Shown here piece after piece: positions 39,774 through 49,786 of a stretch of 64,000 nucleotides of DNA (position 1 is its first letter; each line of letters starts with the position of its first letter). Source of the DNA: Acidobacteriota bacterium (GTDB lineage: Bacteria > Acidobacteriota > Vicinamibacteria > Vicinamibacterales > UBA2999). Location of the stretch: positions 496,001 through 560,000 of the forward strand of contig JAUYQQ010000022.1 of assembly GCA_030697165.1 (NCBI GenBank), given 5' to 3'. The position numbers and the translations under genes are program-made. Below the pieces are notes generated by a model that had not been told where the DNA came from, did no database searches, and worked only from the letters and a program-made list of their open reading frames with translations.

Positions 39774-42628
39774 AGCTCCTCCGCAAACGCGAGCGGCGAC
39801 TGGGGACGCTCGCTCCGGTCGAACGCGATGGCGCGGCGAATGGCCGCCGCCATGAAGTCGGGCACGTCGCTCATGTCGATCGCGGCCGGTCCGGCCGCCT
39901 GCTTCATTCCAATATCGAAAAGTGAGGCGCCCCCGTAGGGCAGCCTGCCCGTCAGCATCTCAAACGTCATCACGCCCAGGCTGAACACGTCAGCGCGGGC
40001 GTCCACGCTTTCGCCCCGCAACTGTTCCGGCGCCATGTAGGCCGGCGTGCCGACGATGGTGCCGGCCCCGGTGAGGGTGCCGCCCCCGACCGCCCCGGTG
40101 TTGAGCTTGGCCACGCCGAAGTCGACCACCTTGGGGCCCGTGCCGCTTTCGGGCAACAGGATGTTCTCGGGCTTGAGATCGCGGTGAAAGATGCCCGCCT
40201 TGTGCGCCGAGTCGACGCCGCCGGCAATGCCCGCCAGCAGTTCGGCCGCGCGTGCCGGCGTCAACCGCCGTTCGCGCTTCAGTAGTTGCCGCAGGTCCTC
40301 GCCCGGCACGAACTCCATCACCAGGAACGCGGCGCCGTCGCCGAGCGTGCCGTAGTCGAACACCGTCACCACCGAGGGGTGCTGCAGGCGCGCCACGATC
40401 TGCGACTCGCGCCGGAAGCGCTCGCGCGAATCGGGATCGGCGAGCAGGTCCCCACGCACCACCTTGATGGCGACCGAGCGCTCGAGCCGAACGTCCCACG
40501 CCCGAAAGACCGCCCCCATGCCGCCCTGGCCGACCATGGCGTCAACCCGGTACTTGTTGTCGACCAGGGCGCCGACACCAATGGCCGGCGTGCTGCGACC
40601 GCTCTCCACGCGCAGGGTGGGCGTGAACGCCTGCGTGCCGCCGGGTGCCTGCGTGGCGTTGGCCTGTTGCCGTAACCGCGACAAGTCGAGCGCCACCCCC
40701 ATCTGCACGGCAATGCCGCGCAACAGCTCGCGATCCTCCGGTGTGTATGGCTCCTCGGATCGTTTGGGGCCGAGCGCGATCAGGCCGACGAACGGCCGCG
40801 GTTCGCTGCCATCCCTCGACTCCGCTCGGGACACGCCTGCGAAGATCGGCACCAGGAGCGCGGCATTCGCTTCGGCCAGCCACCGGCGGTCGGCCGGCGG
40901 CACCCGCGCCACCGGCGACTGCTCATCGTCCAGGAAAATCTCCAGCGGCTTGTCCGACCATCGCAAGAGCGTGATGATGCCGCTGTCGGCTGGCAGGGGA
41001 GTGGTGCTGACATGCAATGCCGTGACTGGCTCGAAGGCGCCGCCCTCGCCAGGCACTGCGCCCGGCGAGGTCTGTGCCGCGCGCGCAAACACCGCCACGC
41101 CCTCGGGATGGAGCGCGGTATCGATTTGCCCAACCACCATCGCCACCAGCTCGCGCGGATTCTCTTCGTAGGGCACGCGCGCGGCCAGCGAGACCAGGAT
41201 CTCCCGCGCGTCGTACTCGGAGCGGAAGAAATGCTGGTCGAGCCACCGCTGCGCCGCGACCCGGTAGCGCAGGCCGAGGCCGAGCATGGCGAGGCAGACC
41301 AGGTAGAACAGCGGGCGGCCGCTGACGATCATCGACAGCGACATGTCACGCTGCTGCACGAGCGAGGCCACGAGCGCAATCACCGGCAGGACGACCAGCA
41401 CCGCCAGCGTGCGCCGCGCGAACGCATACTGAAGGCTGCGTCGCAGCACCGTGCGCGGGCTGAAGACGTGCCGCACCGCCACGGCATAGGGCAGGCCGAA
41501 AGCGGGCAGCAGGACGATCGCCTGCAGCACGGCCTCGAGCAGCCACGGCAGTTCCATCGGCCGGCCGAGCAGGCCCGACAACAGCGGGACGCCGGTCTTG
41601 AGCGCGTAGGCGAAGACTGCGGGCACGCCGGTAAACACGACGATCTGGATGCGGCGCCGCTCGTTGGCGTCGAGGTTGGCGCGGTAGCGGCCAATGCCTT
41701 CGATCACGATCAACACGTTGGCGCCCAGGCCCAGCGCGAAGCAGGCGTCGAAGGTCCAGGCCCGCGCGGCAATCCAGGTGAGCGCCGGCAGCGCCGCATC
41801 CACGCCCAGCAGGAACGCCGCGCTGATGCTGCCGATGACGAGCATCGGGAGCGCGGCCGCGACGACCGCGGGGACGATCCAGCGATGGCGATCGAGGATC
41901 TCGGCGCGGTGCGGAAAGAACAGCACGGCCAGTCCGATGATGGGGAACGACAGCGCCGTGATGATCCAGTTGAAGATCAGCAGGATGGTGCCGAGCATCG
42001 GGATGGCCTGCGCGCTGCCGAGCAGCGGCCCGCCGTTGGCGGCCGCGGTCACGATCAAGGCCAGCGTCATCAGCATCGCCGTGGAGCCGCGCGCGCCGAG
42101 CGCCAGCAGCGTCGCCGCGCCGGCGAGAAACGCCGTCATTTGCGCCAACGGTCCGGCGTGCAGGCGCAGCCAGGTGCCCCACGTCGCGCCGGCCATCGAC
42201 CAGATGGCGGGTTGCTCGACGACGACTTCGCGCGTCGTGCCCGTGGCCGCGCTGGTAATACTGAGTGCGAGCGGCGCGCCGGGGCGCTGTTGCTGCAGCT
42301 CGCGCCAAATGCGCAGGCGGTCGGCCGGGTCGGGTGGCAGCGTCCTGAGGTGGTCGCCCACGCGAATGCCGGCGCGGTCGGCGGCGCCCCCGGGCCACAC
42401 GCGCATGACGGTTACGGGCTGGCCGGCGGCGGCGCGCACGTCGGGAGGGCGAATGACCGCAACCGGCCGCGGCTCCGCGAGCACGCCCATGACGTTCTCG
42501 CCGGAAACGGCGAGTCCGGCGCCGGCGGGCCACAGGTGGGGCCGCAGGATGAAGGCCTGGACGACCAGGCTGGCGGCCGACAAGGCGAGCACCGCTCCGA
42601 CAATCAGCCGTTCCGAGGAGACCCGCAT
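39758..42628 (-). CDS. Membrane serine/threonine kinase with PDZ, multi-pass, GAF and C-terminal kinase domains
   Basis: 956 residues. Order: N-terminal membrane helix; a PDZ-like domain (RVWPGGAADRAGIRVGDHLR, about 75-94); about eight hydrophobic helices (155-460); a GAF-like domain (about 490-670); and a C-terminal protein kinase (from about 692) with GQGGMGAVFRAWDVRLERSV, VAIKVV, HRDLKPENILLP, DFGVAKLN and GTPAYMAPEQLRGE. Most bacterial kinases place the kinase first, so this order resembles a sensor histidine kinase with the output swapped. SRAESRDG in the GAF-like region comes from a repeat. The last residues LKTPG come from a palindrome. Confidence 0.85.
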   Translation of the reverse strand: MRVSSERLIVGAVLALSAASLVVQAFILRPHLWPAGAGLAVSGENVMGVLAEPRPVAVIRPPDVRAAAGQPVTVMRVWPGGAADRAGIRVGDHLRTLPPDPADRLRIWRELQQQRPGAPLALSITSAATGTTREVVVEQPAIWSMAGATWGTWLRLHAGPLAQMTAFLAGAATLLALGARGSTAMLMTLALIVTAAANGGPLLGSAQAIPMLGTILLIFNWIITALSFPIIGLAVLFFPHRAEILDRHRWIVPAVVAAALPMLVIGSISAAFLLGVDAALPALTWIAARAWTFDACFALGLGANVLIVIEGIGRYRANLDANERRRIQIVVFTGVPAVFAYALKTGVPLLSGLLGRPMELPWLLEAVLQAIVLLPAFGLPYAVAVRHVFSPRTVLRRSLQYAFARRTLAVLVVLPVIALVASLVQQRDMSLSMIVSGRPLFYLVCLAMLGLGLRYRVAAQRWLDQHFFRSEYDAREILVSLAARVPYEENPRELVAMVVGQIDTALHPEGVAVFARAAQTSPGAVPGEGGAFEPVTALHVSTTPLPADSGIITLLRWSDKPLEIFLDDEQSPVARVPPADRRWLAEANAALLVPIFAGVSRAESRDGSEPRPFVGLIALGPKRSEEPYTPEDRELLRGIAVQMGVALDLSRLRQQANATQAPGGTQAFTPTLRVESGRSTPAIGVGALVDNKYRVDAMVGQGGMGAVFRAWDVRLERSVAIKVVRGDLLADPDSRERFRRESQIVARLQHPSVVTVFDYGTLGDGAAFLVMEFVPGEDLRQLLKRERRLTPARAAELLAGIAGGVDSAHKAGIFHRDLKPENILLPESGTGPKVVDFGVAKLNTGAVGGGTLTGAGTIVGTPAYMAPEQLRGESVDARADVFSLGVMTFEMLTGRLPYGGASLFDIGMKQAAGPAAIDMSDVPDFMAAAIRRAIAFDRSERPQSPLAFAEELKTPG
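40811..40835. repeat. Short palindromic repeat inside the kinase gene
   Basis: CCTCGACTCCGCTCGGGA, adding SRAESRDG in frame to the GAF-like region. I recall this sequence as a common dispersed repeat that reads PERSRG in another frame. Confidence 0.55.
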
Positions 42629-42637
42629 GCAGGTGCG

Positions 42638-42643
42638 ATTGTA
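42638..42643 (-). promoter_or_regulatory. Putative -10 box TACAAT for the kinase gene
   Basis: TACAAT with a 9-nt spacer to ATG 42628; leaderless pattern. Confidence 0.45.
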
Positions 42644-42690
42644 GTGCGTGTGATATCCTTCACAAGCGCGCAGAAAACTGGCGTGCGTGA

Positions 42691-42696
42691 CATAAT
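42691..42696 (+). promoter_or_regulatory. Possible -10 box CATAAT for the nuo operon
   Basis: CATAAT lies 27 nt before nuoA in the 95-nt divergent gap. No clear -35 or Shine-Dalgarno sequence is seen, so this is tentative. Confidence 0.35.
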
Positions 42697-42723
42697 TCGC
42701 GGCGCAAACGGGTGTCTTAGAAC

Positions 42724-43141
42724 ATGGACGGCTGGGGCGGAATCCTACTACTAGCGGCGATCGGGGTCGGCTTCGGCATTGTCTCCGTGGTGCTGTCGTA
42801 CTTCCTCGGCCCGCGCAATCCCACGCCCGAAAAGCTGGCAGCGTACGAGTGCGGCATGCCGCCGGTCGGCGACGCGCGCGAGCGGCAGTCGGTGAAGTTC
42901 TACCTGATTGCGATGATCTTCCTGCTGTTCGACATCGAAGTGGCCTTTCTCTATCCGTGGGCCATGGCGATGCGCGACCTGGGCTGGACGGGCCTGATCC
43001 AGATCGTCGTTTTTTTCCTGATCCTGATGGTTGGCTACATCTATATCTGGCGCAAGGGCGTGCTCGATTGGGGCCCCGAGTTTGATCCCGACTACAAGCA
43101 CGCGCCCAAACCCGGCCCGGCCGTGGTGAAGAGATACCGTT

Positions 43142-43158
<17 letters not shown>
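42724..43158 (+). CDS. nuoA: NADH-quinone oxidoreductase subunit A
   Basis: 144 residues, three membrane helices, with NuoA signatures [20 protein letters not shown] and [20 protein letters not shown]. The cysteine loop contributes to the quinone-access region of complex I. First gene of the complex I operon; its 3' end overlaps nuoB by 17 nt. The C-terminus ([16 protein letters not shown]) is longer than in many NuoA proteins. Confidence 0.94.
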
Positions 43159-43632
<474 letters not shown>

Positions 43633-43636
<4 letters not shown>

Positions 43637-44196
43637 CCGCTGACGAACTGATCGCCGCGATCACGCCGGCGGTGCCCGGCGCGACGTTCCAGGCGTTGGC
43701 CTCGGCGGACGCCGCCGTGACGCCGACGATCGGCGTGCCGCGCGAGTTCATCGTCCCGACGTGCCGCGCCTTGCAGGCCCCGGGCCTCGAGTTCATCGCG
43801 TTCTCGGACGTCACCGCGGTGGACTTTCATCCCCACCGCCTGCCGCGCTTCGATCTGGTCTATCACCTGGTGTCGCCGCACCGCCGCGCGCGCGTGCGAC
43901 TGAAAGTGCAAATCAACGCCCAGGAAGCGATCGAGACGCTGTCAGTGCTCTACCCGGGCGCCGGCTGGCCCGAGCGCGAGCTCTACGACCTGTTTGGCCT
44001 CGTGTTCGACGGCCACGCCGATCTGCGCCGGTTGATGATGCCCGACGAGTGGGAAGGCCATCCGCTGCGCAAGGACTACCCGGTGCAGTTGCGGAAGGAC
44101 GCGCAGACCTACATGCCGTTGCAGATCACCGAAGAAGAGTTCAAGGCGAACATGGAGCGCGATCGCTACCAGCGGACGGCTGCCAAACCGAAATGA
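43633..44196 (+). CDS. nuoC: NADH-quinone oxidoreductase subunit C
   Basis: 187 residues, stand-alone NuoC (not fused to NuoD). Signatures: [15 protein letters not shown], and [20 protein letters not shown] with [20 protein letters not shown]. It belongs to the peripheral arm. Its stop overlaps the start of gmhA (ATGA), so the isomerase is translationally coupled to it. Confidence 0.94.
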
Positions 44197-44771
44197 CGGA
44201 CGAGGCGCGCAGTGGCCGGGCGGCGGCAACGCTGCGCGAGGCGGCGCGGGCTCATGAACGGGCGGCGCAAGACGTTCGCGGATTGACGCAGGCCGCCGAG
44301 GCGATGGTGGCGGCGCTGCGGCAGGGACGGAAGATTCTGGTGTTCGGCAACGGCGGCAGTGCCGCCGACGCCCAGCACTTCGTGGCGGAACTGGTCGGGC
44401 GGTATTTGGTCGAGCGTCGAGCGTGGCCGGCACTTGCGCTCTCGACCGACACCAGTATCCTGACCGCGCTCGGCAACGACTACGGGTTTGATCGCGTATT
44501 CGCGCGGCAGATCGAGGCGCACGGCCAGGCCGGCGACATCGCGCTGGGCATTACCACCAGCGGGAACTCGCCGAACGTGGTGCGGGCGCTCGAGGAAGCG
44601 AATCGGCGGGGGCTCGTGACCATTGCCCTGACCGGGCGAGGCGGCGAGGCCGGACCGATGGCGGCGATTCATCTCGCGGTCGACGACGATCGGACGCCGA
44701 GAATTCAGGAAGTGCACATCACCATGTTGCACATCCTTTGCGAGTGGGTTGAGGAAGAGCTGAATGGCTGA
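44193..44771 (+). CDS. gmhA: SIS-domain sugar isomerase (sedoheptulose-7-phosphate isomerase-like)
   Basis: 192 residues with the GmhA/SIS fold: [60 protein letters not shown] and [15 protein letters not shown]. GmhA converts sedoheptulose 7-phosphate to D-glycero-D-manno-heptose 7-phosphate for lipopolysaccharide. It is inserted between nuoC and nuoD, overlapping the first by 4 nt and the second by 8 nt. The position is odd and suggests an old insertion that kept reading-frame coupling. The symbol rests on motifs; a related phosphosugar isomerase is possible. Confidence 0.85.
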   Translation: MTDEARSGRAAATLREAARAHERAAQDVRGLTQAAEAMVAALRQGRKILVFGNGGSAADAQHFVAELVGRYLVERRAWPALALSTDTSILTALGNDYGFDRVFARQIEAHGQAGDIALGITTSGNSPNVVRALEEANRRGLVTIALTGRGGEAGPMAAIHLAVDDDRTPRIQEVHITMLHILCEWVEEELNG

Positions 44772-45951
44772 CGTACGCACCGAGACGATGACGGTCAACA
44801 TGGGGCCACAGCACCCCAGCACGCACGGCGTGCTGCGGCTGGTGCTGGAGCTCGATGGCGAGACCGTGGTGTCGGTGTCGCCGACCGTCGGCTACCTGCA
44901 CACCGGCATCGAGAAGACCTGCGAGCAGAAGAAGTGGCAGCAGGTGATCCCGCTGGTCGAGCGCATGGATTACCTCGGCGCCCAGTCCAACAGCCTGGCG
45001 TTCTGCCTGACGGTTGAGAAGATGCTCGGCCTCGACGAGCAGATGCCGGCGCGGGTCAGCGCGATCCGCGTGCTGATCGCGGAGTTGCAGCGCCTCAGCA
45101 GCCACCTGGTGTGGTTCGGCACGCACGCCATGGAGATTGGCGCGATCACCGGCCTGCTCCACGCGCTACGCGAGCGCGAAATCATCATGAACCTGAACGA
45201 GATGCTCGGCGGCTTCAGGTTCTTCCCGAGCTATATCCGGGTCGGCGGCCTGAAAGAAGACATCCCGCGCGGGTACAAGGAAGCGGTCAGGGCGTTCCTC
45301 GACCGAATGCCGGGCAAGATCGATGAATACGAAACGCTGATTACCAAGAACCCGATCTGGATGGACCGCACCCGCGGCGTCGGCGTGATCAGCTACGACG
45401 ACTGCTGCAAGTGGGGGCTGTTCGGCCCGATCGCCCGCGCCGCCGGCGGCGACTACGACGTCCGCCGCGCCTTCCCGTACTGCGATTACGACACCTACGA
45501 GTTCGACGTGATCGGCGCCTCGAACGGCGACGTCTACGATCGCTACCTCACGCGCATGGCCGAGATGCGCGAAAGCGTCAAGATCTGCAACCAGGCGCTC
45601 GAGCGCATTGACCCGGTCGGGGCGTGGGCGTGCGATGACCGGCGGGTCGTGCCGCCGCCCAAGGACCAGGTCTACACGGAAATGGAAGCGCTGATTCAGC
45701 ACTTCCTGATTTACTCGCAGGGCTTCAAGGTGCCGGCCGGCGACGCCTACGTCCCGGTCGAAGGGCCGCGCGGCGAGCATGGCTGTTACGTGGTCTCGGA
45801 CGGCACCAATCGTCCGTGGCGCGTGCACATGCGCGCGCCCGCACTGTTTGCCTGCCAGGCCCTGCACAAGTTCGTCGTCGGAGGCATGATCGCGGACGTG
45901 ATCGCCGTGATTGGATCGCTCGACGTCGTGATGGGAGACGTGGACCGATGA
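44764..45951 (+). CDS. nuoD: NADH-quinone oxidoreductase subunit D
   Basis: 395 residues, the 49-kDa-type subunit. [20 protein letters not shown] (quinone-site histidine), [33 protein letters not shown] and the C-terminal region to [13 protein letters not shown] are characteristic. It forms the quinone pocket with NuoB. It overlaps the nuoEF start by 4 nt. Confidence 0.95.
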   Translation: MADVRTETMTVNMGPQHPSTHGVLRLVLELDGETVVSVSPTVGYLHTGIEKTCEQKKWQQVIPLVERMDYLGAQSNSLAFCLTVEKMLGLDEQMPARVSAIRVLIAELQRLSSHLVWFGTHAMEIGAITGLLHALREREIIMNLNEMLGGFRFFPSYIRVGGLKEDIPRGYKEAVRAFLDRMPGKIDEYETLITKNPIWMDRTRGVGVISYDDCCKWGLFGPIARAAGGDYDVRRAFPYCDYDTYEFDVIGASNGDVYDRYLTRMAEMRESVKICNQALERIDPVGAWACDDRRVVPPPKDQVYTEMEALIQHFLIYSQGFKVPAGDAYVPVEGPRGEHGCYVVSDGTNRPWRVHMRAPALFACQALHKFVVGGMIADVIAVIGSLDVVMGDVDR

Positions 45952-47915
45952 GCTTTCATCCCACGATGCCGTACGGCACGGAGGGTTGGCATCGCTCGAT
46001 GCGGGCCACGCTGCCGGAGGGCCCGGAGTTCGCGTTCAGCGCCGAGGCGCGCGCGCAGTTCGAGGAGTTTGCCGCGCACTACGCGCCCGAGCACCGCAAG
46101 TCGGCGGTGCTGCATGCGCTCTATCTCGCGCAGGCGCAGCAGGGCTACATCAGCAACAACGTGGCGCGCCACGTGGCCGAGGTGATTGGCTGCACGACCG
46201 CCGAGGTCGAGGACGTCGTCTCGTACTACGTGATGTTCCACCGCAACCCGGTGGGCAAGTACGTGCTGCAGGTCTGCACGACCCTGTCGTGCGCGCTGGC
46301 CGGCGCCGAACGGGTCGTCGAAGAACTCGAGCGCAAGCTGGGCATCACGGCCGGCCAGACCGACCCGACCGGCATGTTCACCATCCAGCCGATGGAATGC
46401 CTCGGCGCGTGCGACCGCGCGCCGGTGGTGATGGTGAACAACGATCACTGGCACGAGCACCTGGCGCCCGAGGCGGCCGGCGCGTTCGTTGACCGGATCA
46501 AGGCCGATGGCCTCAAGGCGCTTGGCGGTTGCCACCTCGCCATCGAGGGCCGTCCCGAAAGCGAGTGGCAGGGCAAGACCACCACGCCGGTGAAGCCCAA
46601 GTCGGTGCCCGACTACGAACCCGTACTCACGAAGTACGCGTACACGCCGGGCGGCGCGGAACTGGATCACTACGTCCAGAACCAGGCCGGCTACGAAGGG
46701 CTGAAGAAGGCCCTGACGATGACCCCCGACGCGGTGATCGAAGACGTCAAGAAGTCGGGCTTGCGCGGCCGCGGCGGCGCCGGTTTCCCGACCGGGCTCA
46801 AGTGGCAGTTCGTCGACAAGAAGTCGCCCAAGCCCAAGTTCATTGTCTGCAACGCCGACGAGAGCGAGCCGGGCACCTTCAAGGATCACCTGTTGATGGA
46901 GCGCAATCCCCACCTCCTGGTGGAGGGCTGCCTGATTGGCTGCTTCGCAATCGGCTCGAAAGCCGCCTACATCTACATTCGCGGCGAGTTCCAGCACCTC
47001 TTCCCGACCATGCAGAAGGCCATCGACGATGCCCGCAAGGCCGGGTTCGTCGGCAAGAACATTCTCGGTTCGGGTTTCGACTGCGAGGTCTACCTGCACC
47101 GCGGCGCCGGCGCCTACGAAGCCGGCGAAGAAACCGCGCTGCTCGAGTCGCTCGAAGGCAAGCGCGCCCAGCCGCGCTTCAAGCCGCCCTTTCCCGCGGT
47201 CGAAGGCGCCTGGGGCTGCCCGACGGCGGTCAACAACGTCGAGACCCTCTGCAATGTCCCGCTCGTGATGACGCGCGGCGCCGACTGGTTCGTGGCGCTC
47301 GGGCCCGAGAAGAACGGCGGCCCGAAGCTGTTCTGCGTGAGCGGCGCGGTGAAGCGTCCTGGCGTATTCGAGGCGCCGATGAAGGTCACCCTCAAGGAAC
47401 TGATTTACGACTACGCCGGCGGCCCGCTCGACGGCCGCACGCTGAAGGCCGTCATTCCCGGCGGCTCCTCGGTGCCGATCCTGTTGCCGGAGCAACTCGA
47501 CATCCCGGCCAGCTTCGACGCCGTCCAGCAGGCCGGCTCGTTGCTGGGTTCGGCGGCGATCATGGCGCTCGACGACACCACCGACATGGTCTGGCTCGCC
47601 GACAACCTGCTGCACTTCTACCGTCACGAATCGTGCGGCAAGTGCACGCCCTGCCGCGAAGGCACCGACTGGCTGTATCGCATCCTGCATCGCATGATCA
47701 ACGGCCAGGCCACCGAGAAGGACATCGCCCTGCTCGGCAGTGTCGCCAACCAGATCAACGGCAAGACGCTGTGCGCCTTCGGCGACGCGGCGGCGACGCC
47801 GGTGCTGACCACCCTCAAGCTGTTCAAGCCGGAGTTCGAAGCCTACGTGACCGGCACCCAACCCAAGCCCGCAGCGTATCGTTCACAGACGGCCAAGCTG
47901 GCAGGGACCCACTAA
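45948..47915 (+). CDS. nuoEF: Fused NADH-quinone oxidoreductase subunits E and F
   Basis: 655 residues. Residues about 1-185 are NuoE: a thioredoxin-like domain with the 2Fe-2S ligands in VCTTLSCALA and MECLGACDRAP. After a linker, about 220-655 are NuoF: NADH/FMN loops GLRGRGGAGFPTGLKW and CNADESEPGTFKDHL, GAGAYEAGEETALLESLEGK, and the 4Fe-4S motif ESCGKCTPCREGTDW. It oxidises NADH at the tip of the peripheral arm. The two subunits are usually separate genes. ATG 45948 overlaps the nuoD stop; the frame is open upstream but inside nuoD. Confidence 0.94.
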   Translation: MSFHPTMPYGTEGWHRSMRATLPEGPEFAFSAEARAQFEEFAAHYAPEHRKSAVLHALYLAQAQQGYISNNVARHVAEVIGCTTAEVEDVVSYYVMFHRNPVGKYVLQVCTTLSCALAGAERVVEELERKLGITAGQTDPTGMFTIQPMECLGACDRAPVVMVNNDHWHEHLAPEAAGAFVDRIKADGLKALGGCHLAIEGRPESEWQGKTTTPVKPKSVPDYEPVLTKYAYTPGGAELDHYVQNQAGYEGLKKALTMTPDAVIEDVKKSGLRGRGGAGFPTGLKWQFVDKKSPKPKFIVCNADESEPGTFKDHLLMERNPHLLVEGCLIGCFAIGSKAAYIYIRGEFQHLFPTMQKAIDDARKAGFVGKNILGSGFDCEVYLHRGAGAYEAGEETALLESLEGKRAQPRFKPPFPAVEGAWGCPTAVNNVETLCNVPLVMTRGADWFVALGPEKNGGPKLFCVSGAVKRPGVFEAPMKVTLKELIYDYAGGPLDGRTLKAVIPGGSSVPILLPEQLDIPASFDAVQQAGSLLGSAAIMALDDTTDMVWLADNLLHFYRHESCGKCTPCREGTDWLYRILHRMINGQATEKDIALLGSVANQINGKTLCAFGDAAATPVLTTLKLFKPEFEAYVTGTQPKPAAYRSQTAKLAGTH

Positions 47916-47916
47916 C

Positions 47917-48966
47917 GTGGCCGACATCATCACCTGGGTCACGTCGCCGATGTTTATTGCCTACGCCACGCTGGTCGGCGTGGTGTTCATGGCGCTGCAG
48001 ATTTCGGCGGCCGTGATGGTCTACGCCGAGCGCAAGGTCGCGGCGTTCATGCAGCAGCGTCTCGGTCCGACGCGGGTCGGTCCCCACGGCCTGCTCCAGC
48101 CGATTGCCGACATCGTCAAGTTGTTCTTCAAGGAAGAACTGCGGCCCAAGGCGGCGGATGCGCTGCTGTTCACCATGGCGCCGATTATCTCGGTGACCAC
48201 CGCGTTCCTGGCGTTCGGCCCGGTGCCCTTTGGCGCAGCGACCACGTTCTACGGCCTGCTGCCCGAGCCGATGGCGCTGGTGATCGCCGACCTCGACGTC
48301 GCGGTGCTGGTCATTTTCGCGGTCGCCTCGATGGGCGTTTACGGCATCGTGCTGGCCGGCTGGGCCAGCAACTCGAAGTACTCGCTGCTCGGCGGCCTGC
48401 GCAGCTCGGCGCAGATGATCAGCTACGAGCTGGCTTACGGCATTTCGCTGGCCACGGTGGTCATGTTCGCCGGGTCGCTGTCGCTGACCGAGATCGTCGA
48501 CCTGCAGCAGGGCTACTGGTTCGGCTTCATCCCGAAGTGGTACATCTTCATCCAGCCGGTCGCGTTCTTCGTGTTCGCCTGCGCCGGCATCGCCGAAACC
48601 AACCGCGCGCCGTTCGACTTTCCGGAAGCCGAACAGGAGCTGGTGGCCGGCTACCACACCGAATACAGCTCGATGCGCTTCGCCATGTTCTTCATGGCCG
48701 AGTACATCAACATGGTCACCGTCTCGGCGGTCGCGGTGAACCTGTTCATGGGCGGCTGGCACGGTCCGTTCATCCCGCCCGAGTACGGCTGGATCTGGTT
48801 CCTGATCAAGCTGGCGTTCCTCTTGTTCTGCTACCTGTGGCTGCGGTGGACGCTCCCGCGCTTCCGGTACGACCAACTGATGGCGTTTGGATGGAAGGTG
48901 CTGCTGCCGTTGGCGACGGTCAACATGCTTCTCACAGCCGCGGGGGTGCTCTACTTTGAGCTCTGA
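47917..48966 (+). CDS. nuoH: NADH-quinone oxidoreductase subunit H
   Basis: 349 residues, about eight membrane helices. Signatures AERKVAAFMQQRLGPTRVGP, LQPIADIVKLFFKEEL and IAETNRAPFDFPEAEQELVA are those of the ND1/NuoH subunit at the quinone channel. GTG start 1 nt after the nuoEF stop. nuoG, which normally lies between F and H, is missing. Confidence 0.95.
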   Translation: MADIITWVTSPMFIAYATLVGVVFMALQISAAVMVYAERKVAAFMQQRLGPTRVGPHGLLQPIADIVKLFFKEELRPKAADALLFTMAPIISVTTAFLAFGPVPFGAATTFYGLLPEPMALVIADLDVAVLVIFAVASMGVYGIVLAGWASNSKYSLLGGLRSSAQMISYELAYGISLATVVMFAGSLSLTEIVDLQQGYWFGFIPKWYIFIQPVAFFVFACAGIAETNRAPFDFPEAEQELVAGYHTEYSSMRFAMFFMAEYINMVTVSAVAVNLFMGGWHGPFIPPEYGWIWFLIKLAFLLFCYLWLRWTLPRFRYDQLMAFGWKVLLPLATVNMLLTAAGVLYFEL

Positions 48967-49480
48967 CGCGTTGCTCTTCTACGCCTTCGCCGGCGCCGCG
49001 GTGCTCGGGTCGTTGCTGGTCGTCACCCAGCGAAACCCGGTCTACAGCGTGCTGGCCCTGATTGCCTCGTTCTTCGGGCTGTCGGGCCTCTACGTGCTGC
49101 TCGAGGCGCCGTTCGTGGCGGTGGTGCAGATCATCATCTACGCCGGCGCCATCATGGTGCTGTTCCTGTTCGTGGTGATGCTGCTGAACGTGCCGCGCGA
49201 GGACGCGGCGGAATGGGATCGCGCGCACCCGCTGTACCGCCCGATGGCGGTCCGCATCGGCGGCGTGCTCGCGGTGCTGCTGGCGCTCGAACTGGCCTGG
49301 GCGCTGTCGCGCACCGCCGGCCTCGGCGCCGGCGTGGCCGACAGCAACCCGGCGGTGTCGTCGGTCGCCGAGCTCGGCCGCGTGTTGTTCACCGACTATA
49401 TGTTCGCGTTTGAAGTGACCTCGATCCTGATCATCGTGGCGATGGTCGGCGCGGTCATCCTCGCGAAGAAGGAGAAGTGA
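48956..49480 (+). CDS. nuoJ: NADH-quinone oxidoreductase subunit J
   Basis: 174 residues, five membrane helices (LFYAFAGAAVLGSLLVVTQR, FVAVVQIIIYAGAIMVLFLF, and a C-terminal FEVTSILIIVAMVGAVILAK). It follows nuoH directly; nuoI, which usually intervenes, is absent. The only plausible start is TTG at 48956, overlapping nuoH by 11 nt. Confidence 0.88.
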   Translation: MSSDALLFYAFAGAAVLGSLLVVTQRNPVYSVLALIASFFGLSGLYVLLEAPFVAVVQIIIYAGAIMVLFLFVVMLLNVPREDAAEWDRAHPLYRPMAVRIGGVLAVLLALELAWALSRTAGLGAGVADSNPAVSSVAELGRVLFTDYMFAFEVTSILIIVAMVGAVILAKKEK

Positions 49481-49482
49481 CC

Positions 49483-49782
49483 ATGTCGATTGGCCACTAT
49501 CTCGTGCTCTCGGGCCTGTTGTTCTCGATCGGTGCGGCCGGCGTGTTCCTGCGCCGCAACCTGATCACGCTGCTGCTGTCGGTGGAAATCATGCTGAACG
49601 CGGTCAACCTGGCGTTTGTCGCGTTCGGCCGCCAGCTCGGCACCGTCGACGGCCAGATCATCACGTTCTTCGTGATGACCGTCGCCGCCGCCGAAGCCGC
49701 CGTCGGCCTCGCGCTGGTGATTGGCCTGTTCCGCCACCGCGAGTCGCTCAACCCCGAAGCCTTCACGTCCTTGAAGTGGTGA
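49483..49782 (+). CDS. nuoK: NADH-quinone oxidoreductase subunit K
   Basis: 99 residues, three helices, with the conserved glutamates in LLSVEIMLNAVNLAFVAFGR and TVAAAEAAVGLALVIGLFRH used in proton translocation. I start at ATG 49483; an in-frame GTG at 49477 overlaps the nuoJ stop. GAAGGAGAAG lies just upstream. Confidence 0.94.
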   Translation: MSIGHYLVLSGLLFSIGAAGVFLRRNLITLLLSVEIMLNAVNLAFVAFGRQLGTVDGQIITFFVMTVAAAEAAVGLALVIGLFRHRESLNPEAFTSLKW

Positions 49783-49786
49783 CCCG

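Noticed and set aside
45786-47861. 691-codon minus-strand frame opposite nuoEF
   Set aside because: Antisense to a gene with all NuoE/NuoF cluster motifs; no family features of its own.
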